DNA of 64,000 bases from Piscicola geometra (taxonomy: Eukaryota; Annelida; Clitellata; Hirudinida; Piscicolidae): positions 5,797,259 through 5,861,258 of the forward strand of contig OX030967.1 of NCBI GenBank assembly GCA_943735955.1, written 5' to 3'. The notes under the pieces were generated by a model. The model was not told where the DNA came from. It saw nothing but the letters and a program-made list of their open reading frames with translations, and made no database searches. A program made the translations under genes and the position numbers. Below, piece after piece: positions 54,617-63,175 of this stretch (position 1 is its first letter; every line of letters starts with the position of its first letter).

Positions 54617-57600
54617 ATGAAGACGGTGAAGACGATGAAGACGGTGAAGACGGTGAAGACGGCGAAGACGATGAAGACGGTGAAGACGGTGAAGACGGTG
54701 AAGACGGTGAAAACGGTGAAGACGGTGAAGACGAACGATGAAGACGATGAAGACGGTGAAGACGATGAAGGCGGTGAAGACAATGAAGACGGTGAAGACG
54801 GTGAAGACGATGAAGACGGTGAAGACGATGAAGACGGTGAAGACGATGAAGACGGCGAAGACGATGAAGACGGTGAAGACGATGAAGACGGTGAAGACGA
54901 TGAAGACGGTGAAGACGATGAAGACGATGAAGATGAACGATGAAGACGGTGAAGACGATGAAGACGGTGAAGACGGTGAAGACGGCGAAGACGGTGAAGA
55001 CGGTGAAGACGGTGAAGACGGTGAAGACGATGAAGACGGTGAAGACGATGAAGACGGTGAAGACGATGAAGACGTTGAAGACGGTGAAGACGGTGAAGAC
55101 GATGAAGACGGTGAAGACGAACGATGAAGACGATGAAGACGGTGAAGTCGATGAAGACGGTGAAGACAATGAAGACGGTGAAGACGGTGAAGACGAACGA
55201 TGAAGACGAGGAAGACGGTGAAGACGATGAAGACGGTGAAGACGATGAAGACGGCGAAGACGATGAAGACGGTGAAGACGATGAAGACGGTGAAGACGAT
55301 GAAGACGATGAAGACGAACGATGAAGACGGTGAAGACGGTGAAGACGGTGAAGACGGTGAAGACGATGAAGACGGTGAAGACGATGAAGATGGTGAAGAC
55401 GATGAAGACGGTGAAGACGGTGAAGACGAACGATGAAGACGATGAAGACGGTGAAGACGATGAAGACGGTGAAGACGATGAAGACGGTGAAGACGATGAA
55501 GACGGTGAAGACGGTGAAGACGAACAATGAAGACGATGAAGACGGTGAAGACGATGAAGACGGTGAAGACGATGAAGACGGTGAAGACGATGAAGACGGT
55601 GAAGACGATGAAGACGGTGAAGACGATGAAGACGGTGAAGACGATGAAGACGGTGAAGACGATGAAGACGGTGAAGACGATGAAGACGGTGAAGACGATG
55701 AAGACGGTGAAGACGATGAAGACGATGAAGACGGTGAAGACGATGAAGACGATGAAGATGAACGATGAAGACGGTGAAGACGATGAAGACGGTGAAGACG
55801 GTGAAGACGGCGAAGACGGTGAAGACGGTGAAGACGGTGAAGACGGTGAAGACGATGAAGACGGTGAAGACGAACGATGAAGACGATGAAGACGGTGAAG
55901 TCGATGAAGACGGTGAAGACAATGAAGACGGTGAAGACGGTGAAGACGAACGATGAAGACGAGGAAGACGGTGAAGACGATGAAGACGGTGAAGACGATG
56001 AAGACGGCGAAGACGATGAAGACGGTGAAGACGATGAAGACGGTGAAGACGATGAAGACGATGAAGACGAACGATGAAGACGGTGAAGACGGTGAAGACG
56101 GTGAAGACGGTGAAGACGATGAAGACGGTGAAGACGATGAAGATGGTGAAGACGATGAAGACGGTGAAGACGGTGAAGACGAACGATGAAGACGATGAAG
56201 ACGGTGAAGACGATGAAGACGGTGAAGACGATGAAGACGGTGAAGACGATGAAGACGGTGAAGACGGTGAAGACGAACAATGAAGACGATGAAGACGGTG
56301 AAGACGATGAAGACGGTGAAGACGATGAAGACGGTGAAGACGATGAAGACGGTGAAGACGATGAAGACGGTGAAGACGATGAAGACGGTGAAGACGATGA
56401 AGACGGTGAAGACGATGAAGACGGTGAAGACGATGAAGACGGTGAAGACGATGAAGACGGTGAAGACGATGAAGACGATGAAGACGAACGATGAGTCGAT
56501 GAAGACGGTGAAGACGGTGAAGACGATGAAGACGGTGAAGACGAACGATGAAGACGGTGAAGACGATGAAGACGGTGAAGACGATGAAGACGATGAAGAC
56601 GATGAAGACGATGAAGACGGTGAAGACGATGAAGACGGTGAAGACGATGAAGACGGTGAAGACGATGAAGACGGTGAAGACGATGAAGACGGTGAAGACG
56701 GTGAAGACGATGAAGACGGTGAAGACGATGAAGACGATGAAGATGAACGATGAAGACGGTGAAGACGATGAAGACGGTGAAGACGGTGAAGACGGCGAAG
56801 ACGATGAAGACGGTGAAGACGGTGAAGACGGTGAAGACGGTGAAAACGGTGAAGACGGTGAAGACGAACGATGAAGACGATGAAGACGGTGAAGACGATG
56901 AAGGCGGTGAAGACAATGAAGACGGTGAAGACGGTGAAGACGATGAAGACGGTGAAGACGATGAAGACGGTGAAGACGATGAAGACGGCGAAGACGATGA
57001 AGACGGTGAAGACGATGAAGACGGTGAAGACGATGAAGACGGTGAAGACGATGAAGACGATGAAGATGAACGATGAAGACGGTGAAGACGATGAAGACGG
57101 TGAAGACGGTGAAGACGGTGAAGACGGCGAAGACGGTGAAGACGGTGAAGACGGTGAAGACGAACGATGAAGACGATGAAGACGGTGAAGACGATGAAGA
57201 CGGTGAAGACGATGAAGACGGTGAAGACGGTGAAGACGAACAATGAAGACGATGAAGACGGTGAAGACGATGAAGACGGTGAAGACGATGAAGACGGTGA
57301 AGACGATGAAGACGGTGAAGACGATGAAGACGGTGAAGACGATGAAGACGGTGAAGACGATGAAGACGGTGAAGACGATGAAGACGGTGAAGACGATGAA
57401 GACGGTGAAGACGATGAAGACGGTGAAGACGATGAAGACGATGAAGACGAACGATGAGTCGATGAAGACGGTGAAGACGGTGAAGACGATGAAGACGGTG
57501 AAGACGAACGATGAAGACGGTGAAGACGATGAAGACGGTGAAGACGATGAAGACGATGAAGACGATGAAGACGATGAAGACGGTGAAGACGATGAAGACG

Positions 57601-60146
57601 GTGAAGACGATGAAGACGGTGAAGACGATGAAGACGGTGAAGACGATGAAGACGGTGAAGACGGTGAAGACGATGAAGACGGTGAAGACGATGAAGACGA
57701 TGAAGATGAACGATGAAGACGGTGAAGACGATGAAGACGGTGAAGACGGTGAAGACGGCGAAGACGATGAAGACGGTGAAGACGGTGAAGACGGTGAAGA
57801 CGGTGAAAACGGTGAAGACGGTGAAGACGAACGATGAAGACGATGAAGACGGTGAAGACGATGAAGGCGGTGAAGACAATGAAGACGGTGAAGACGGTGA
57901 AGACGATGAAGACGGTGAAGACGATGAAGACGGTGAAGACGATGAAGACGGCGAAGACGATGAAGACGGTGAAGACGATGAAGACGGTGAAGACGATGAA
58001 GACGGTGAAGACGATGAAGACGATGAAGATGAACGATGAAGACGGTGAAGACGATGAAGACGGTGAAGACGGTGAAGACGGTGAAGACGGCGAAGACGGT
58101 GAAGACGGTGAAGACGGTGAAGACGATGAAGACGGTGAAGACGATGAAGACGGTGAAGACGGTGAAGACGGTGAAGACGGTGAAGACGAACGATGAAGAC
58201 GATGAAGACGGTGAAGTCGATGAAGACGGTGAAGACAATGAAGACGGTGAAGACGGTGAAGACGAACGATGAAGACGAGGAAGACGGTGAAGACGATGAA
58301 GACGGTGAAGACGATGAAGACGGCGAAGACGATGAAGACGGTGAAGACGATGAAGACGGTGAAGACGATGAAGACGATGAAGACGAACGATGAAGACGGT
58401 GAAGACGGTGAAGACGGTGAAGACGGTGAAGACGATGAAGACGGTGAAGACGATGAAGGCGGTGAAGACAATGAAGACGGTGAAGACGGTGAAGACGATG
58501 AAGACGGTGAAGACGATGAAGACGGTGAAGACGATGAAGACGGCGAAGACGATGAAGACGGTGAAGACGATGAAGACGGTGAAGACGATGAAGACGGTGA
58601 AGACGATGGAGACGATGAAGATGAACGATGAAGACGGTGAAGACGATGAAGACGGTGAAGACGGTGAAGACGGCGAAGACGGTGAAGACGGTGAAGACGG
58701 TGAAGACGGTGAAGACGATGAAGACGGTGAAGACGATGAAGACGGTGAAGACGATGAAGACGTTGAAGACGGTGAAGACGGTGAAGACGATGAAGACGGT
58801 GAAGACGAACGATGAAGACGATGAAGACGGTGAAGTCGATGAAGACGGTGAAGACAATGAAGACGGTGAAGACGGTGAAGACGAACGATGAAGACGAGGA
58901 AGACGGTGAAGACGATGAAGACGGTGAAGACGATGAAGACGGCGAAGACGATGAAGACGGTGAAGACGATGAAGACGGTGAAGACGATGAAGACGATGAA
59001 GACGAACGATGAAGACGGTGAAGACGGTGAAGACGGTGAAGACGGTGAAGACGATGAAGACGGTGAAGACGATGAAGATGGTGAAGACGATGAAGACGGT
59101 GAAGACAGTGAAGACGAACGATGAAGACGATGAAGACGGTGAAGACGATGAAGACGGTGAAGACGATGAAGACGGTGAAGACGATGAAGACGGTGAAGAC
59201 GGTGAAGACGAACAATGAAGACGATGAAGACGGTGAAGACGATGAAGACGGTGAAGACGATGAAGACGGTGAAGACGATGAAGACGGTGAAGACGATGAA
59301 GACGGTGAAGACGATGAAGACGGTGAAGACGATGAAGACGGTGAAGACGATGAAGACGGTGAAGACGATGAAGACGATGAAGACGGTGAAGACGATGAAG
59401 ACGATGAAGATGAACGATGAAGACGGTGAAGACGATGAAGACGGTGAAGACGGTGAAGACGGCGAAGACGGTGAAGACGGTGAAGACGGTGAAGACGGTG
59501 AAGACGATGAAGACGGTGAAGACGAACGATGAAGACGATGAAGACGGTGAAGTCGATGAAGACGGTGAAGACAATGAAGACGGTGAAGACGGTGAAGACG
59601 AACGATGAAGACGAGGAAGACGGTGAAGACGATGAAGACGGTGAAGACGATGAAGACGGTGAAGACGATGAAGACGGTGAAGACGATGAAGACGGTGAAG
59701 ACGATGAAGACGATGAAGACGAACGATGAAGACGGTGAAGACGGTGAAGACGGTGAAGACGGTGAAGACGATGAAGACGGTGAAGACGATGAAGATGGTG
59801 AAGACGATGAAGACGGTGAAGACGGTGAAGACGAACGATGAAGACGATGAAGACGGTGAAGACGATGAAGACGGTGAAGACGATGAAGACGGTGAAGACG
59901 ATGAAGACGGTGAAGACGGTGAAGACGAACAATGAAGACGATGAAGACGGTGAAGACGATGAAGACGGTGAAGACGATGAAGACGGTGAAGACGATGAAG
60001 ACGGTGAAGACGATGAAGACGGTGAAGACGATGAAGACGGTGAAGACGATGAAGACGGTGAAGACGATGAAGACGGTGAAGACGATGAAGACGGTGAAGA
60101 CGATGAAGACGGTGAAGACGATGAAGACGATGAAGACGAACGATGA
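54617..60146 (+). repeat. Long-range duplicate pair, offset 3,688 then 3,652 bp
   Basis: The block 54,940-56,494 matches 58,628-60,146. Thirteen-mers 54,940/58,628, 55,124/58,812, 55,200/58,888 and 55,527/59,215 are 3,688 bp apart and share a rare GAAGACGTT near 55,070 and 58,758. From 55,765/59,417 to the end the offset is 3,652 bp. The 36-bp difference is two 18-bp dimers lost in one run (238 against 202 bp). Confidence 0.88.
56240..58166 (+). repeat. Tandem duplication, period 963 bp
   Basis: Thirteen-mers and junctions at 56,280, 56,486, 56,548, 56,750, 56,871 and 57,073 recur at 57,243, 57,449, 57,511, 57,713, 57,834 and 58,036, all 963 bp apart. Both copies carry the same shortened block after the GAGTCGAT junction and the same 214-bp dimer run. 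I saw no base difference over most of the length, so the event is probably recent. Confidence 0.9.
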
Positions 60147-61749
60147 GTCGATGAAGACGGTGAAGACGGTGAAGACGATGAAGACGATGAAGACGGTGAA
60201 GACGATGAAGACGGTGAAGACGAACGATGAAGACGGTGAAGACGATGAAGACGGTGAAGACGATGAAGACGATGAAGACGATGAAGACGATGAAGACGGT
60301 GAAGACGATGAAGACGGTGAAGACGATGAAGACGGTGAAGACGATGAAGACGGTGAAGACGATGAAGACGGTGAAGACGGTGAAGACGATGAAGACGGTG
60401 AAGACGATGAAGACGATGAAGATGAACGATGAAGACGGTGAAGACGATGAAGACGGTGAAGACGGTGAAGACGGCGAAGACGATGAAGACGGTGAAGACG
60501 GTGAAGACGGTGAAGACGGTGAAAACGGTGAAGACGGTGAAGACGAACGATGAAGACGATGAAGACGGTGAAGACGATGAAGGCGGTGAAGACAATGAAG
60601 ACGGTGAAGACGGTGAAGACGATGAAGACGGTGAAGACGATGAAGACGGTGAAGACGATGAAGACGGCGAAGACGATGAAGACGGTGAAGACGATGAAGA
60701 CGGTGAAGACGATGAAGACGGTGAAGACGATGAAGACGATGAAGATGAACGATGAAGACGGTGAAGACGATGAAGACGGTGAAGACGGTGAAGACGGTGA
60801 AGACGGCGAAGACGGTGAAGACGGTGAAGACGGTGAAGACGATGAAGACGGTGAAGACGATGAAGACGGTGAAGACGGTGAAGACGGTGAAGACGGTGAA
60901 GACGGTGAAGACGAACGATGAAGACGATGAAGACGGTGAAGTCGATGAAGACGGTGAAGACAATGAAGACGGTGAAGACGGTGAAGACGAACGATGAAGA
61001 CGAGGAAGACGGTGAAGACGATGAAGACGGTGAAGACGATGAAGACGGCGAAGACGATGAAGACGGTGAAGACGATGAAGACGGTGAAGACGGTGAAGAC
61101 GGTGAAGACGATGAAGACGATGAAGACGAACGATGAAGACGGTGAAGACGGTGAAGACGGTGAAGACGGTGAAGACGATGAAGACGGTGAAGACGATGAA
61201 GATGGTGAAGACGATGAAGACGGTGAAGACGGTGAAGACGAACGATGAAGACGATGAAGACGGTGAAGACGATGAAGACGGTGAAGACGATGAAGACGGT
61301 GAAGACGATGAAGACGGTGAAGACGATGAAGACGGTGAAGACGATGAAGACGGTGAAGACGGTGAAGACAAACAATGAAGACGATGAAGACGGTGAAGAC
61401 GATGAAGACGGTGAAGACGATGAAGACGGTGAAGACGATGAAGACGGTGAAGACGATGAAGACGGTGAAGACGATGAAGACGGTGAAGACGATGAAGACG
61501 GTGAAGACGATGAAGACGGTGAAGACGATGAAGACGGTGAAGACGATGAAGACGGTGAAGACGATGAAGACGGTGAAGACGATAAAGACGGTGAAGACGA
61601 TGAAGACGGTGAAGACGATGAAGACGATGAAGACGAACGATGAAGACGGTGAAGACGGTGAAGACGGTGAAGACGGTGAAGACGAGGAAGACGATGAAGA
61701 CGATGAAGACGGTGAAGACGATGAAGACGGTGAAGACGATGAAGACGGT

Positions 61750-63175
61750 GAAGACGATGAAGACGATGAAGACGAACGATGAAGACGATGAAGACGGTGA
61801 AGACGATGAAGACGGTGAAGACGGTGAAGACGATGATGACGATGAAGACGGTGAAGACGATGAAGACGGTGAAGACGAACGATGAAAACGGTGAAGACGA
61901 TGAAGACGGTGAAGACGATGAAGACGATGAAGAAGATGAAGACGAACGATGAAGACGATGAAGACGGTGAAGACGATGAAGACGGTGAAGACGATGAAGA
62001 CGGTGAAGACGATGAAGACGGTGAAGACGATGAAGACGGTGAAGACGATGAAGACGGTGAAGACGATGAAGACGGCGAAGACGATGAAGACGGTGAAGAC
62101 GATGAAGACGGTGAAGACGATGAAGACGGTGAAGACGATGAAGACGATGAAGATGAACGATGAAGACGGTGAAGACGATGAAGACGGTGAAGACGGTGAA
62201 GACGGTGAAGACGGCGAAGACGGTGAAGACGGTGAAGACGGTGAAGACGATGAAGACGGTGAAGACGATGAAGACGGTGAAGACGGTGGTGACGGTGAAG
62301 ACGGTGAAGACGGTGAAGACGAACGATGAAGACGATGAAGACGGTGAAGTCGATGAAGACGGTGAAGACAATGAAGACGGTGAAGACGGTGAAGACGAAC
62401 GATGAAGACGAGGAAGACGGTGAAGACGATGAAGACGGTGAAGACGATGAAGACGGCGAAGACGGTGAAGACGATGAAGACGATGAAGACGATGAAGACG
62501 ATGAAGACGGTGAAGACGATGAAGACGGTGAAGACGGTGAAGACGATGATGACGATGAAGACGGTGAAGACGATGAAGACGGTGAAGACGAACGATGAAA
62601 ACGGTGAAGACGATGAAGACGGTGAAGACGATGAAGACGATGAAGAAGATGAAGACGAACGATGAAGACGATGAAGACGGTGAAGACGATGAAGACGGTG
62701 AAGACGATGAAGACGGTGAAGACGATGAAGACGGTGAAGACGATGAAGACGGTGAAGACGATGAAGACGGTGAAGACGATGAAGACGGCGAAGACGATGA
62801 AGACGGTGAAGACGATGAAGACGGTGAAGACGATGAAGACGGTGAAGACGATGAAGACGATGAAGATGAACGATGAAGACGGTGAAGACGATGAAGACGG
62901 TGAAGACGGTGAAGACGGTGAAAACGGCGAAGACGGTGAAGACGGTGAAGACGGTGAAGACGATGAAGACGGTGAAGACGATGAAGACGGTGAAGACGGT
63001 GGTGACGGTGAAGACGGTGAAGACGGTGAAGACGAACGATGAAGACGATGAAGACGGTGAAGTCGATGAAGACGGTGAAGACAATGAAGACGGTGAAGAC
63101 GGTGAAGACGAACGATGAAGACGAGGAAGACGGTGAAGACGATGAAGACGGTGAAGACGATGAAGACGGCGAAGA
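61750..63175 (+). repeat. Tandem duplication, period 713 bp
   Basis: Marks at 61,831 (CGATGATGAC), 61,882, 61,949, 62,160, 62,326 and 62,402 recur 713 bp downstream at 62,544, 62,595, 62,662, 62,873, 63,039 and 63,115. Both copies share GAAAACGGT directly after a 13-mer, GAAGAAGAT, and GGTGACGGT. The second copy has GAAAACGGC near 62,920 where the first has GAAGACGGC. The block 60,752-61,580 also recurs at 62,873-63,665 (offset 2,121, then 2,085 bp). Confidence 0.9.

Larger units (their letters stand above)
43668..60146 (+). repeat. Variable-length runs of the 18-bp GAT+GGT dimer
   Basis: Six equivalent intervals run from a GAACAAT junction to the GAGTCGAT junction: 43,668-44,008, 52,059-52,309, 54,017-54,303, 56,280-56,494, 57,243-57,457 and 59,932-60,146. 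Their start-to-end differences are 340, 250, 286, 214, 214 and 214 bp. All differ from one another by multiples of 18 bp. Inside they are almost pure alternation of GAT and GGT monomers, ending in a GAT, GAT pair. Confidence 0.9.
44000..60152 (+). repeat. Series of 11 junctions with 8-bp unit GAGTCGAT
   Basis: A 13-mer is followed directly by an 8-base unit, GAGTCGAT, in place of GAAGACGAT (one base deleted, one changed). Copies start at 44,000, 44,973, 46,523, 47,321, 49,374, 50,181, 52,302, 54,295, 56,486, 57,449 and 60,138. The copy at 52,302 has GATTAG in place of GATGAG. Spacings are 973, 1,550, 798, 2,053, 807, 2,121, 1,993, 2,191, 963 and 2,689 bp. The following block is shared, but 27 bp shorter in the copies at 56,486 and 57,449, which are therefore sisters. 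The junction is absent left of 44 kb and right of 60.2 kb in this window. Confidence 0.93.
24357..63118 (+). repeat. Series of 25 copies of a 76-bp module with GAAGTCGAT
   Basis: Between two 13-mers exactly 76 bp apart lie GAT, GGT, GAAGTCGAT, GGT, GAAGACAAT, GGT and GGT units. Starts (ATG of the left 13-mer): 24,357, 28,921, 30,216, 31,377, 35,814, 37,087, 38,906, 39,260, 41,079, 43,212, 46,201, 48,375, 49,061, 50,961, 51,656, 53,099, 53,614, 55,124, 55,877, 58,193, 58,812, 59,529, 60,918, 62,326 and 63,039. The length never varies among these, unlike most other intervals. The first monomer after the module changes by zone: GGT, then GAT, then GAG. Confidence 0.93.
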
